Assembly: GCA_022784065.1 (NCBI GenBank)
Contig: JALFUO010000071.1
Coordinates: 1-54,125, forward strand
Source: Bacteroidales bacterium
GTDB taxonomy: Bacteria; Bacteroidota; Bacteroidia; Bacteroidales; Bacteroidaceae
Reading direction: 5' to 3'
Length of the DNA: 54,125 bases
Within the stretch, counting starts at the first letter, position 1, and each line of letters begins with the position of its first letter. Made by a program: the position numbers and the translations under genes. The notes under the pieces were generated by a model. It was given only the letters and a program-made list of their open reading frames with translations. It was not told the origin of the DNA and did no database searches. Below are positions 1 through 7,795 of the stretch, one piece after another.

Positions 1-17
1 TAAGGGGGCGGTTTAAT

Positions 18-222
18 GAGACAAAAACAATAAAAACCGCTGGCCCAGTGTGGGCTGTCGCTCGCCTTATTGGTGTAGGGGCGTTCTGCAGAACGCCCGC
101 CGTTTGCGCCAAAAGGCTCGACTAATGCAGTTAACCGATTACTGGGCGTTTTGCAAAACGCCCCTACTGGCATGCCCTTGGGCTTCAAACAAAGCAAGCG
201 GTTTTTATAGTTTTTGTCAAAA
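18..222. mobile_element. MITE-like element with terminal inverted repeats (copy 1)
   Basis: The left end (18-41, core ACAAAAACAATAAAAACCGC) is inverted at the right end (197-220, core GCGGTTTTTATAGTTTTTGT). A second, longer element with the same ends lies at 51536-51907; both also share GTGTGGGCT near the left end, TCGCTCGCCTTAT, and GCCCTTGGGCTTCAAAC near the right end. No transposase is encoded inside, so this would be a non-autonomous element or a large hairpin repeat. A pair of GGGCG palindromes is nested in it (75-167). The whole first 273 bases hold no credible gene. Confidence 0.55.
75..167. repeat. Paired GGGCGTTYTGCARAACGCCC palindromes
   Basis: Two 20-bp palindromes (78-97 with central TTCTGCAGAA, 144-163 with TTTTGCAAAA) face each other, and the outer flanks GTAGGGGCG (75-83) and CGCCCCTAC (159-167) are themselves inverted, so the 93-bp unit folds on itself. 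The same unit occurs at 30770-30859, and one half occurs inside a coding sequence at 12654-12677. Confidence 0.7.
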
Positions 223-273
223 TCCATTAGCAAATTCTACAATATGTAAGCATAACTCGTATTTATATCGCAC

Positions 274-810
274 ATGAATTATATCAGATACATGCTCCTC
301 GCGCTTTCCCTGCTCTCCCTGTCTGCTTTCGCCGACAAGAAACCGGCAGAAGTGTTTGTGGCAGAAACGGTGTTGGAGAAAAGCGAGATTCACAAGGGCG
401 ACAGCCTGCTCGTGAGCGTGGTGCTCTATGCTTCGCAGCCGTTTGACCAAGTGGGCAACGCGCCAGAACTGAAAGTAAAGAATGCCACCGTGCGCCCCTT
501 ACGTTTCCGCGTGGAAAACACTCAGCGACGCGTGCGCCGTGACGGGCGCGTGCTCTATTCTATAGTATGCGCGCAATACGTGGTTTGCCCTTCCGAAACA
601 GGCACTTACGTTGTGCCGCCGCTTAAAATAGAGGGCGCGTACAGAGTGTACCAGCAGGCACAAACGCCCTTCGACGACTTTTTCGGCGTGCCGCGAAAGT
701 ACGTTACGGTAAAGGCGAAAGCCGCGACGGAAAAGGTGTCGTTTGAAACCACCCCCAAGCCCCTGCGCACCACCCGCGATGCCATTCGCCAGGGCGGCGC
801 GGTGCTGTAA
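274..810 (+). CDS. BatD-like protein, N-terminal domain only
   Basis: A 178-residue secreted protein. Residues 1-20 form a signal peptide (hydrophobic LLALSLLSLSAFA, then ADKK). The rest resembles the first immunoglobulin-like domain of BatD, the Bacteroidetes aerotolerance-operon protein: VFVAETVLEKSEIHKGDSLLVSVVLYAS near the start and a closing YVTVKAKA strand. Full BatD proteins are several times longer, with several such domains and a C-terminal membrane helix; none of that is here, and no batA/B/C/E gene is nearby. It could be a stand-alone domain protein or a relic. The family assignment is from pattern similarity only; the role is unknown. Confidence 0.6.
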   Translation: MNYIRYMLLALSLLSLSAFADKKPAEVFVAETVLEKSEIHKGDSLLVSVVLYASQPFDQVGNAPELKVKNATVRPLRFRVENTQRRVRRDGRVLYSIVCAQYVVCPSETGTYVVPPLKIEGAYRVYQQAQTPFDDFFGVPRKYVTVKAKAATEKVSFETTPKPLRTTRDAIRQGGAVL

Positions 811-834
811 ACATTAAACAACCCACTCGTTATA

Positions 835-985
835 AAGTAGAACGATTTAGTAAACAAGTAAACGAGTTTTTAGTAAACAAGTAAACAAGTAGACGAGTAA
901 ACAAGACAAGTTACCAAATTAAATATAGTTTGCAAGACATCTCTGTCTCGTCTACTCGTTTACTTGTAAACTCGTCTACTAATAA
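835..985. repeat. Octamer-array repeat (GTARACRA), copy A
   Basis: Tandem 8-mers of the form GTAAACAA, GTAAACGA, GTAGACGA run from 849 to about 910. They are answered by the inverted series GTCTCGTCTACTCGTTTACT at 944-963 and again to 981. The middle contains AATATAGTTTGCAAGACATC (about 922-941). Copies with the same plan lie at 7590-7776, 14540-14655 and, in opposite orientation, 41643-41758. This copy stops a few bases before the nitroreductase start codon, so it would form the gene's 5-prime leader or overlap its promoter. Confidence 0.75.
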
Positions 986-1510
986 ATGAACACTATGGCA
1001 AATTCCTTCCTCGACCTCTGCCGCAAACGCCGCAGCGTGCGTGCCTACAAGCCGCAAATTCCTGAAACTGAGGACTTGCAATATATTTTCGAGTGCGTCC
1101 GCATGGCGCCCTCCGCAGTAAATTTCCAGCCTTGGCATTTCTTTATAATAACCAATAAAGAAAAACTCGCAGCACTTGCCGAATGCTACAACCGCGATTG
1201 GTTCAAAACCGCGCCCGCCTGCATCGTGGCGTGCCGCAATGCCGACGAGGAATGGAAGCGAGGCGCCGACGGCAAACCGCATGGCGACATCGACGTGGCC
1301 ATCGCCGTGGAACACCTTTGCCTCGCCGCGGCAGAGCGCGGCCTGGGCACGTGCTGGGTGTGCAATTTCGATGTCGAGAAATGCTGCAAAGCATTAGACC
1401 TGGCCGATAACCTACACCCCGTCGTCCTCGTGCCCGTGGGTTATCCCGATGACGCGCCGCGCGACAAGCAACGCAAAGAGATAAGCAATCTTATAGAGAT
1501 AATCGAATAA
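986..1510 (+). CDS. Nitroreductase family protein
   Basis: A 174-residue FMN-dependent nitroreductase-fold oxidoreductase, predicted cytosolic, likely reducing small nitro or quinone compounds with NAD(P)H. Seen: the family's N-terminal FMN-contact motif RRSVRAYKP (about residues 13-21), the MAPSAVNFQPWHFFII segment (about 38-53), and the glycine-rich LAAAERGLGTCWVCNF block (about 113-128). Length is normal for a compact, single-domain member. An in-frame ATG at 995 (MANSFLDL) is an equally good start. It stands alone downstream of an octamer-array repeat. The true substrate cannot be read from sequence. Confidence 0.88.
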   Translation: MNTMANSFLDLCRKRRSVRAYKPQIPETEDLQYIFECVRMAPSAVNFQPWHFFIITNKEKLAALAECYNRDWFKTAPACIVACRNADEEWKRGADGKPHGDIDVAIAVEHLCLAAAERGLGTCWVCNFDVEKCCKALDLADNLHPVVLVPVGYPDDAPRDKQRKEISNLIEIIE

Positions 1511-1514
1511 GAAA

Positions 1515-1546
1515 TTTGATTTCCTTATAAGAAATTGCTATCTTTG
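1515..1546 (+). promoter_or_regulatory. Bacteroidetes-type promoter for the DUF2520 gene
   Basis: TATCTTTG (1539-1546) matches the Bacteroidetes -7 consensus TAnnTTTG, with TTTG (1515-1518) upstream at a 20-base spacing, the expected -33 position. It lies 20 bases before the start of the next gene. Confidence 0.6.
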
Positions 1547-1565
1547 CTTTTCAAAACAGGGATAA

Positions 1566-2348
1566 ATGTCGCTAAAAACCTTTACAATTATCGGCTCGGG
1601 CAATGTGGCCACGCATATTGGCAAGGCATTGCAAAGGGGAGGCTATATAATAAAGGGCGTGTATAGCCACACGCTGGCCAACGCCGAGCAACTGGCGGCT
1701 GCCTTGCATTGCCCCGCGACGGACCGCCTCGACAGCGTGCCTGCGGCCGATGCCTTCCTGTTTTCCGTGAAGGACAGCGCGCTTCCCTCGCTTGCTTCGG
1801 AAATCGTAAAGCGGTTCGGCAAAACGCCCATCTATATCCATACGGCAGGCTGCATTCCCGTTGGCATTTTCGGCAATGGTGCAACGCGGCAGGCGGTGAT
1901 CTATCCCCTGCAAACGCTCTCGAAGCAGCGCGAGATTGACTTCCGCAGCGTGCCGCTCTTCATTGAGGCGACCGATGCCGAAACGCTCGCCTCGGTCAGG
2001 GAGGTGTCGGAAACGCTCTCGGGCACCGTGCGCGAGATGGCCAGCGAAAACCGCCGCCGCCTGCACCTCGCAGCCGTGTTCGCCTGCAACTTCGTAAATC
2101 ACTGCTATGCCCTTGGCGAGAAGGTTATGGAAGAGGCCGGACTCGACTTTTCCTATCTCCTCCCGCTCGTAGATGAAACGGCGGCAAAGGCACACGCGCT
2201 TTCGCCCCGCGCGGCTCAGACTGGCCCGGCGGTGCGCTGGGACGAGAATGTGATGCAAATCCACCTCGCCCTGCTGGAAGACGAACCGCGAATGGCGGAA
2301 ATCTATCGCCTGTTAAGCCAAAGCATAAAAGAGTATTCTGCAAAATAA
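1566..2348 (+). CDS. Rossmann-fold / DUF2520 oxidoreductase-like protein
   Basis: 260 residues. The N-terminus has a dinucleotide-binding motif, TIIGSGNVATHIG (about residues 7-19), followed by a Rossmann-like domain similar to the F420/NADP reductase and pyrroline-carboxylate-reductase group. The C-terminal half is the helical DUF2520 domain, with AAVFACNFVNHCYALGEKVM at about 168-187. Such two-domain proteins are common single-copy genes in Bacteroidales; the reaction is not established. It begins a plausible transcription unit with the KdsC-like gene 23 bases downstream; those two genes are also neighbours in many relatives, which hints at a shared but unknown role. Confidence 0.85.
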   Translation: MSLKTFTIIGSGNVATHIGKALQRGGYIIKGVYSHTLANAEQLAAALHCPATDRLDSVPAADAFLFSVKDSALPSLASEIVKRFGKTPIYIHTAGCIPVGIFGNGATRQAVIYPLQTLSKQREIDFRSVPLFIEATDAETLASVREVSETLSGTVREMASENRRRLHLAAVFACNFVNHCYALGEKVMEEAGLDFSYLLPLVDETAAKAHALSPRAAQTGPAVRWDENVMQIHLALLEDEPRMAEIYRLLSQSIKEYSAK

Positions 2349-2371
2349 TCTCTTAACCCTTACCTCAATCT

Positions 2372-2893
2372 ATGATAAACTACGATTTGACCAAAATCAA
2401 GGGCCTTGCCTTCGATGTAGACGGCGTGCTGAGCACAAACTTCGTGCTGCTCGACGAAGACGGCGGCCAACCGCGCCGCACCGCCAATATCAAAGACGGC
2501 TACGCGCTGCAACTCGCCGTGAAGCAGGGACTCAACATCGCCATTATCACAGGAGGGCGCAGCGAGGCGGTGCGCACGCGCTATCTGGCACTGGGCGTGA
2601 TGAACATCTTTATGGGCGCCGGCGTGAAAATCCAATGTTTTGACCAATGGCTCGAAGAGAGCGACCTGCAGCCCGAAGAGGTGCTGTACATGGGCGATGA
2701 TATTCCCGACTATGAGGTGATGCGCCGCTGCGGCTGTCCGTGCTGCCCCGCCGACGCCGCCGACGAAATTAAAGGCATCTCGCTCTACGTGAGCCATGCC
2801 GCCGGAGGCTGCGGCTGCGTGCGCGACGTAGTGGAACAGGTGTTGCGCGCGCAAGGCCTTTGGATGTCCGACGAAACTGCTTTTGGCTGGTAA
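2372..2893 (+). CDS. HAD phosphatase, KdsC-like (KDO 8-phosphate phosphatase)
   Basis: 173 residues, the normal size for the capless, tetrameric C0-type HAD phosphatases that remove phosphate from 3-deoxy-manno-octulosonate 8-phosphate in LPS core synthesis. Seen: the catalytic DxD motif in [12 protein letters not shown] (Asp about 15 and 17), IITGGRS (motif II, about residues 60-66), and [12 protein letters not shown] (motif IV, about 108-119), followed by the [11 protein letters not shown] segment characteristic of KdsC. Related enzymes act on N-acylneuraminate 9-phosphate, so the substrate is inferred. Follows the DUF2520 gene and precedes maf, probably co-transcribed. Confidence 0.85.
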   Translation: MINYDLTKIKGLAFDVDGVLSTNFVLLDEDGGQPRRTANIKDGYALQLAVKQGLNIAIITGGRSEAVRTRYLALGVMNIFMGAGVKIQCFDQWLEESDLQPEEVLYMGDDIPDYEVMRRCGCPCCPADAADEIKGISLYVSHAAGGCGCVRDVVEQVLRAQGLWMSDETAFGW

Positions 2894-2978
2894 GGCCGAT
2901 TTTTCCCATAATCCATAGTCCCTTTAATATCTTTACAGAAACTATTACTATATAGCCACTTACTTTTTTTACAAGATT

Positions 2979-3560
2979 ATGCTCGACAATCTCAAAAACT
3001 ACGATATAATACTTGCCAGCAACTCGCCGCGACGCAAAGAGTTGTTGCAACGGCTCGGCTTGCCCTTCAAAGTGCGCACGCTCTTCGGCGTAGACGAAAG
3101 TTTCCCCGAAAACCTGCGCGGCGAAGACATAGCCCTTTATATAGCCCGCAAAAAGGCGGAAGCATATAAAAGTTCGATGTCGTCGAATGAACTGCTCATC
3201 ACCGCCGACACAATCGTTTGCCTCGACGGCGTGGTGATGGGAAAGCCCTATGGCGCAGAAAATGCCAAGACAATCCTTCGCCAACTCAGCGGCCGCGTGC
3301 ATCAGGTCATCACCGGCGTGACGGTGCTCACGCAAGTGAAGCGCGAGAGTTTCGCCGTGACCAGCCACGTTAAGTTTGCAAATGTCACGGAGGACGAGAT
3401 AGATTATTACGTCGACAATTATCTGCCGTTCGACAAAGCAGGTGCCTACGGCATTCAAGAGTGGTTTGGCCTCGTGGCAGTGGAGGAACTGCGCGGCAGT
3501 TACTTCAACGTGATGGGCCTGCCCGTGCAACGCCTCTACACCGTGCTCAAACAGTTTTAG
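2979..3560 (+). CDS. maf: Maf-like nucleotide pyrophosphatase
   Basis: 193 residues. The protein starts with the Maf signature ILASNSPRRKELLQRLGL (about residues 10-27), followed by DESFP, and contains the TADTIVCLDGVVMGKP block (about 73-88) and the GAYGIQEW segment (about 158-165). Maf proteins hydrolyse non-canonical or methylated nucleoside triphosphates (dTTP/UTP/m5UTP classes) to monophosphates in the cytosol. The gene sits 85 bases after the KdsC-like gene and 21 bases before the YrdC gene, suggesting an operon. The subclass (YhdE- or YceF-type) is not decided here. Confidence 0.93.
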   Translation: MLDNLKNYDIILASNSPRRKELLQRLGLPFKVRTLFGVDESFPENLRGEDIALYIARKKAEAYKSSMSSNELLITADTIVCLDGVVMGKPYGAENAKTILRQLSGRVHQVITGVTVLTQVKRESFAVTSHVKFANVTEDEIDYYVDNYLPFDKAGAYGIQEWFGLVAVEELRGSYFNVMGLPVQRLYTVLKQF

Positions 3561-3581
3561 AAACTGCTTAAAACTGATGCG

Positions 3582-4202
3582 ATGAAACTGAAAGTTTTTC
3601 CCAAAAACACGCCCGAAGCCACTATCGAGCGCATCGTGCAAACCCTCTCCGACGGCGGCGTAATCATTTACCCCACCGACACGACCTACGCCCTCGGGTG
3701 CAGCGCGATGAAGGAGCGTGCCGTGGAGCGCGTGTGCAAAATCAGGAATATCGACATCGCTACCCACCCGCTCTCCATCGTATGCTACGATATGAGCGCA
3801 ATCAGCGAATATGCCCGCATCGAAAACAATATCTACAAAACGATACGCCGCAATCTCCCCGGCCCGTTCACCTTTATCCTGCCCGGAAAGAACACGCTGC
3901 CCAAGATATTCCGCGCCTGCAAGGGCAAAGAGGTGGGCATCCGTATGCCCGACAGCGCGGTGGTAGCCGAAATAGTGCGCCGCCTCGGCGCGCCCCTTAT
4001 GACCTGCTCTTTGCCTGTGCCCGAAGGCGAAGAGGCTGAGACGGCTTACCTGACAAATCCCGATTTGATAGAAGATACTTTGGGCAACGACGTGGATTTG
4101 CTGCTCGACGGCGGCGAAGGCGTTTACGCCAACTCAACTATTGTGGACTGCACCGGCGATGAGCCGGAAATAATCAGACAGGGCATCGGGGAATTGCAAT
4201 AG
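3582..4202 (+). CDS. Threonylcarbamoyl-AMP synthase (YrdC/Sua5 family)
   Basis: 206 residues, a single YrdC domain without the Sua5 C-terminal extension. Seen: GGVIIYPTDTTYALGC (about residues 26-41), the conserved RKNPRKHP-like nucleotide-contact segment here as KIRNIDIATHPLSIV, PGPFTFILPG, and GIRMPD. The enzyme makes threonylcarbamoyl-adenylate from threonine, bicarbonate and ATP for t6A37 of ANN-decoding tRNAs. Its pathway partner TsaB is encoded on the other strand at 49106-49798. YciO-type paralogues look alike, so the exact paralogue is uncertain. Confidence 0.88.
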   Translation: MKLKVFPKNTPEATIERIVQTLSDGGVIIYPTDTTYALGCSAMKERAVERVCKIRNIDIATHPLSIVCYDMSAISEYARIENNIYKTIRRNLPGPFTFILPGKNTLPKIFRACKGKEVGIRMPDSAVVAEIVRRLGAPLMTCSLPVPEGEEAETAYLTNPDLIEDTLGNDVDLLLDGGEGVYANSTIVDCTGDEPEIIRQGIGELQ

Positions 4203-4227
4203 TAATTTAACTTGAAAGAATACAAAG

Positions 4228-4761
4228 ATGAAACACAAGACCAAACTGACTGTTTTCGCCCTTGCCGCCTCGGCTATCCTCTTCACGGCGTGCAAGGAGA
4301 ACATGAACGACGAGAAATATCAGTCGATGCCGCCGACCATCAGCGGCGTGACTTTCCACGTGGCCGGGACGGGAAGCACGGATTTGCGCGTCGGCGACAA
4401 AATCGTTGCCACCGTGGTGCAGTCGTCGCTGGGAAAACTCCTTTACCGCGCCGACTATTCCTGGGAAACGCCGAGCGTCAATTCGCCCACGCATTCTTAT
4501 TCCTCCATGGCTATTTATGACAACGACCCGCATAATCCTACGGACACGATTGTTGCCAGCAAATCGGGACAATATACCTTGAAATTCAAAGGCACTTACC
4601 ACATCAGCGGCAACAGCACGGGCTGGGGCGGCAACTACACCGAATATTTTTCCGACAACACGGGCAAAGTGTCGTATGCCCTGCAAGGCTCGGGCTTTGC
4701 CTCGTATGTCATCACCATAGAAAAGAAACTGATTATCAATCCCGCCGTTTCACAGAATTAG
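4228..4761 (+). CDS. Putative lipoprotein of unknown function
   Basis: 177 residues. The N-terminus is a lipoprotein signal: basic KHKTK, a hydrophobic stretch, then the lipobox LFTAC with the acylated Cys at about residue 21, followed by KEN. The mature part contains short beta-rich, Ser/Thr/Gly/Tyr-rich segments and no recognised domain; its pattern (a Ig-like start PTISGVTFHVAG) resembles PKD- or Ig-like surface lipoproteins of Bacteroidales. Located 25 bases after the YrdC gene, at the end of the plus-strand block and convergent with the C69 dipeptidase. Confidence 0.75.
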   Translation: MKHKTKLTVFALAASAILFTACKENMNDEKYQSMPPTISGVTFHVAGTGSTDLRVGDKIVATVVQSSLGKLLYRADYSWETPSVNSPTHSYSSMAIYDNDPHNPTDTIVASKSGQYTLKFKGTYHISGNSTGWGGNYTEYFSDNTGKVSYALQGSGFASYVITIEKKLIINPAVSQN

Positions 4762-4794
4762 AAGGCCGTTACGGATAGTCCATAAACAGGTTTA

Positions 4795-4848
4795 CAAAAT
4801 TCGCCCCTACTCATTTCCAAAAGTGGAAACGGGTAGGGGCGAATTTTG
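4795..4848. terminator. 16-bp perfect inverted repeat between convergent genes
   Basis: CAAAATTCGCCCCTAC (4795-4810) is inverted perfectly at 4833-4848; the loop holds a second small stem, TTTCCA/TGGAAA. It lies between the stops of the lipoprotein and the C69 dipeptidase and could terminate transcription from both sides. The GTAGGGGCG edge is shared with the GGGCG palindrome family. Confidence 0.6.
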
Positions 4849-4878
4849 CGTTATATATATAATATTGTGTCGCGCGGT

Positions 4879-6546
4879 TTATTCCGGCATAAGGAACTTG
4901 TCGCCGGTTTCCTTGACAATGGCGCGGCGATAGCTTTCAGGATAGCCGGGGCGTACGGGACGCGCGCCGAGACCGTCGGGTGTACGGGAGAATGAACCGT
5001 CAAGTTCTTGCGGCTTGATTACCATATCGTTGAATTTCACAATAAGGTGCTCGCCGAGTGCCCGCCAACGCTTCAGCATAGTCTGGGCCGACTGAGAAGA
5101 GTAGGCTGTGAGGAAGTCGCGAACGCCGGCCAAGCCTTTCTCAGAAGCAAGGATGTCGGCGGCCAGCTGCTCCACGGCCTGCTGGCTTGCGATGTACCCA
5201 AGTTCAATACTGTCACGCTCGGTCTGCAAAGTGGGGAAGAGTTGCGAATAACGCGGATAGGTCATATTTGCCACCCAATTCTGCACCCAGAAGGCGGACT
5301 GCCACGAAAAGGTAACGGCATCGGCATTGTCAACCGCCGTGTAGCAGGCAGGGGCTTGCGTGGCGCTGCAATAAATCGGCGTGTAGGGGCACATGTTCGG
5401 GTCGTCGTTGCCAAACCACAGCACGCCGCCAATTGCGTTCGGCAGGCTCTTGCGCACCTGTGCCACGACAGTGAATGCCGTCTGCTGCGTAGAGATGGGG
5501 CGCTCGTTGAAATACTTTTTGCCCTCGTATTCCCAGGTCAAGGGGGTGGGGCGGTAGGGCATTTCGTAAGCACCCATACCAGTGTCTTTTGTAACGTCGA
5601 ACGGCGTGCCTTCGTAATGGTCGCGCATAGACATCATCACGTCGTGCAGCGAAAGCTTGCAGCGCGGACGGAAATAGAGAGGCATCACCTCGGCCTTGCC
5701 GATGTGGCGGCCGTCGGCGTAGTCAAGATAGCGGTCCATGCCGTCTACCCATTTGTTGAAGAAGCTCCACACGCGCGTCTCGCAGTAACGGATGGCGCCA
5801 AAGTCGGCGGGCGCATAGGCATCGGCAAACGAAAATTCGCTGTCCTTTCCTTCGAAATATCCCTTCTCGCGGGCGAAGCTGATCACGTCGGAAGCGTAGA
5901 GCACGTTCTTTTTATCTTTAAGGTCGAACTTGTGAATGCGGCTTTGGTTGGCGTGAGCGGAAATGCAATCGTCGGGAATGCGCACGGCCACCCAAACAGC
6001 GCCCTTGCGTCCCGGTCCTTTGCCAATCATTTCCAGTATCCAGATTTCATCGGGGTCGGCAATGGAGAAAGACTCACCCTCAGAGGCGTAGCCGTAAAGC
6101 TGCACGAGCGACGTCATCACCTTGATGGCCTCGCGTGCCGTCTTTGAGCGTTGCAGGGCAATGGACATAAGGCTCACGTAGTCGATAATGCCCGTGCTGT
6201 CGGCCAGTTCGTGGCGGCCGCCAAAGGTAGTTTCGGTAATGGCCACTTGGTGCTCGTTGATATTTCCCACCACGGAGTAAGTGTAAGGCACTTCGGGAAT
6301 TTCGCCGAGATAGTGGTTTGTGTCGCCGTCGATGATGCGGCGCATCGCGCCCTTGGGGTGCGTGGCGGCGGGGAAGAAGCGCAGCGTGCCAAACATGCCG
6401 TAGTCGTCGGCGTTATAGGTGATGAATGCAGAGCCGTCGGCGGAAGCCGCCTTTCCCACGAGGAAACTCGTGCAGGCCTGCGAGGGTGCGAAATGTAAGA
6501 GCGTGCAAGCCAAGATGCACGCCAATGCAAACAGTTTTTTTCTCAT
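4879..6546 (-). CDS. C69 family dipeptidase (PepD-like), secreted
   Basis: 555 residues. A signal peptide (residues 1-24) is followed directly by CTSFLVGKAASADGS, the family's N-terminal nucleophile Cys motif, so signal cleavage would expose the catalytic Cys25 as the new N-terminus. Further family marks: NEHQVAITETTFGGR (about 98-112), EGESFSIADPDEIWILE (about 156-172) and ISAHANQSRIHKF (about 195-207). Such enzymes cleave dipeptides in the periplasm or at the cell surface. The gene is monocistronic, with about 30 bases between its start and nadC upstream, which may place it in a nadC-pepD unit. Confidence 0.92.
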   Translation of the reverse strand: MRKKLFALACILACTLLHFAPSQACTSFLVGKAASADGSAFITYNADDYGMFGTLRFFPAATHPKGAMRRIIDGDTNHYLGEIPEVPYTYSVVGNINEHQVAITETTFGGRHELADSTGIIDYVSLMSIALQRSKTAREAIKVMTSLVQLYGYASEGESFSIADPDEIWILEMIGKGPGRKGAVWVAVRIPDDCISAHANQSRIHKFDLKDKKNVLYASDVISFAREKGYFEGKDSEFSFADAYAPADFGAIRYCETRVWSFFNKWVDGMDRYLDYADGRHIGKAEVMPLYFRPRCKLSLHDVMMSMRDHYEGTPFDVTKDTGMGAYEMPYRPTPLTWEYEGKKYFNERPISTQQTAFTVVAQVRKSLPNAIGGVLWFGNDDPNMCPYTPIYCSATQAPACYTAVDNADAVTFSWQSAFWVQNWVANMTYPRYSQLFPTLQTERDSIELGYIASQQAVEQLAADILASEKGLAGVRDFLTAYSSQSAQTMLKRWRALGEHLIVKFNDMVIKPQELDGSFSRTPDGLGARPVRPGYPESYRRAIVKETGDKFLMPE

Positions 6547-6577
6547 TATGTAAATAATAGATATGGATTAAAACTTA

Positions 6578-7426
6578 TCAGCACGCCTTAAACGACATGT
6601 CAAGCCCTTTGACCGAATGCGTGAGTGCGCCGACGGAGATAAAGTCAACGCCGCAGAGCGCATAGTCGCGGAGCGTGTCCATCGTGATGCCGCCGCTCGA
6701 CTCCGTCTCAAACTTACCGCCGATCATTTCGACGGCTTTTTTCGTGTTTTCTACGGAGAAGTTGTCGAGCATGATGCGGTCTGCGCCGCCGTGCTCCATG
6801 ACCTGTCGGATTTCATCGAACGAGCGCACTTCGATCTCGACTTTCAGGTTCAGTCCCTTGGCTTTCTGATAGGCAGCGCAGCGGTCGAGCGCGGCTGCAA
6901 TGCCTCCTGCGAAGTCCACGTGGTTGTCTTTGAGCAGTATCATGTCGAAAAGGCCGATGCGGTGGTTAGTTCCGCCGCCTATCTTCACGGCTTCTTTTTC
7001 GAGCATGCGCATGCCTGGGGTGGTTTTACGCGTATCGAGCACACGGGTCTTAGTGCCTTTGAGGCGCTTCACGTATTCGGCGGTCATAGTCGCAATGCCG
7101 CTCATACGCTGCATGATGTTGAGCATCAGGCGTTCGGTCTGCAAGAGCGAGCGTACTTTGCCCGTCACGATCATAGGCACATCGCCGGGCTTCACGTGGT
7201 CGCCGTCGTTCATAAACGTTTCCACCTGCATCTCAGGGTCGAAACGGTGGAACACTTCCCGCGCGATGCGCAGGCCGGCAAGTATGCCCTCTTCCTTGAT
7301 GAGTAACTTCGATTTGCCCATTGCCTCTTCGGGAATGCAGCAAAGGGTGGTGTGGTCGCCGTCGCCTATGTCCTCGGAAAAAGCAAGGTCAATCAGGCGG
7401 TCATTAAGTTCGTCTACTGTATACAT
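6578..7426 (-). CDS. nadC: Nicotinate-nucleotide pyrophosphorylase (carboxylating)
   Basis: 282 residues from the ATG at 7426; an upstream in-frame extension to 7648 is rejected because it runs through repeat DNA and the promoter. The enzyme converts quinolinate and PRPP to nicotinate mononucleotide in de novo NAD synthesis. Seen: EDIGDGDHTT near the N-terminus, LNIMQRMSGIATMTA, TRKTTPGMRMLEKEAVKIGGG (PRPP-binding Arg/Lys cluster), LLKDNH, and C-terminal ESSGGITMDT and VDFISVGALTHS. No nadA or nadB gene is in the window. The start codon sits directly after an ACAATATATATAT leader (7427-7439). Confidence 0.96.
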   Translation of the reverse strand: MYTVDELNDRLIDLAFSEDIGDGDHTTLCCIPEEAMGKSKLLIKEEGILAGLRIAREVFHRFDPEMQVETFMNDGDHVKPGDVPMIVTGKVRSLLQTERLMLNIMQRMSGIATMTAEYVKRLKGTKTRVLDTRKTTPGMRMLEKEAVKIGGGTNHRIGLFDMILLKDNHVDFAGGIAAALDRCAAYQKAKGLNLKVEIEVRSFDEIRQVMEHGGADRIMLDNFSVENTKKAVEMIGGKFETESSGGITMDTLRDYALCGVDFISVGALTHSVKGLDMSFKAC

Positions 7427-7461
7427 ATATATATTGTATGATTTATCTGCGCACAAAATTA
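7424..7461 (-). promoter_or_regulatory. nadC upstream region: AT-rich leader and -7 element
   Basis: On the minus strand the -7-like TAATTTTG (7454-7461) is followed by a short leader ending in ACAATATATATAT immediately before the ATG. No Shine-Dalgarno sequence is present. A closely similar leader precedes the genes starting at 14516, 46602 and 49075. Confidence 0.45.
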
Positions 7462-7589
7462 CGCATAAAATGACAGTCGGCGCAGCCTGTAACGGCAAAA
7501 ACCGTCTTTTCAAGGCAGATAATGCCTTTTTTACTCTTATTCGGGCATTATGGCACTGCTTTTGTTGCAATTTTATTATAGAAAAATCA

Positions 7590-7776
7590 AACGATTTAGT
7601 AAACAAGTAAACGAGTAGACAAGGAAATTTTCGTGCAAGCGAGTGCAATAAATTTACTTTAATTGCCGAGCGCAGCCGAAAATCTCAAAGAAACAAGACA
7701 AGTTACTCATATAAATATTTTTTACAGCACATCTCTGTCTCGTCTACTCGTTTACTCGTAAACTCGTCTACTAATA
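7590..7776. repeat. Octamer-array repeat, copy B, with a nested structured element
   Basis: Same plan as the repeat at 835-985: GTAAACAAGTAAACGAGTAGACAA at 7599-7622 is answered by GTCTCGTCTACTCGTTTACT at 7737-7756. The left arm is interrupted by a nested hairpin element (7623-7690). Together with the nadC promoter this fills the 369-base gap between nadC and the DnaJ-like gene; no further gene is seen there. Confidence 0.75.
7624..7690. repeat. Covarying stem-loop element (copy 1 of 3)
   Basis: Outer stem ATTTTCG/CGAAAAT encloses the constant strands TGCAAGCGAGTGCA and TGCCGAGCGCAGC and a variable inner hairpin. Copies at 14563-14630 and 11797-11852 keep the constant strands, while outer and inner stems differ but remain paired. 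Confidence 0.6.
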
Positions 7777-7795
7777 ATTCAAAACAAAAAGCATT

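Noticed and set aside
50-277. Plus-strand frame of 75 residues at the window start
   Set aside because: It is made of the MITE-like element and the GGGCG palindromes; it shares the GVLQNA peptide with other copies only because of the repeat.
911-1315. Minus-strand frame opposite the nitroreductase
   Set aside because: Its N-terminal half is antisense to the nitroreductase and its C-terminal peptide comes from the octamer-array repeat; the same peptide appears opposite the DnaJ-like gene.
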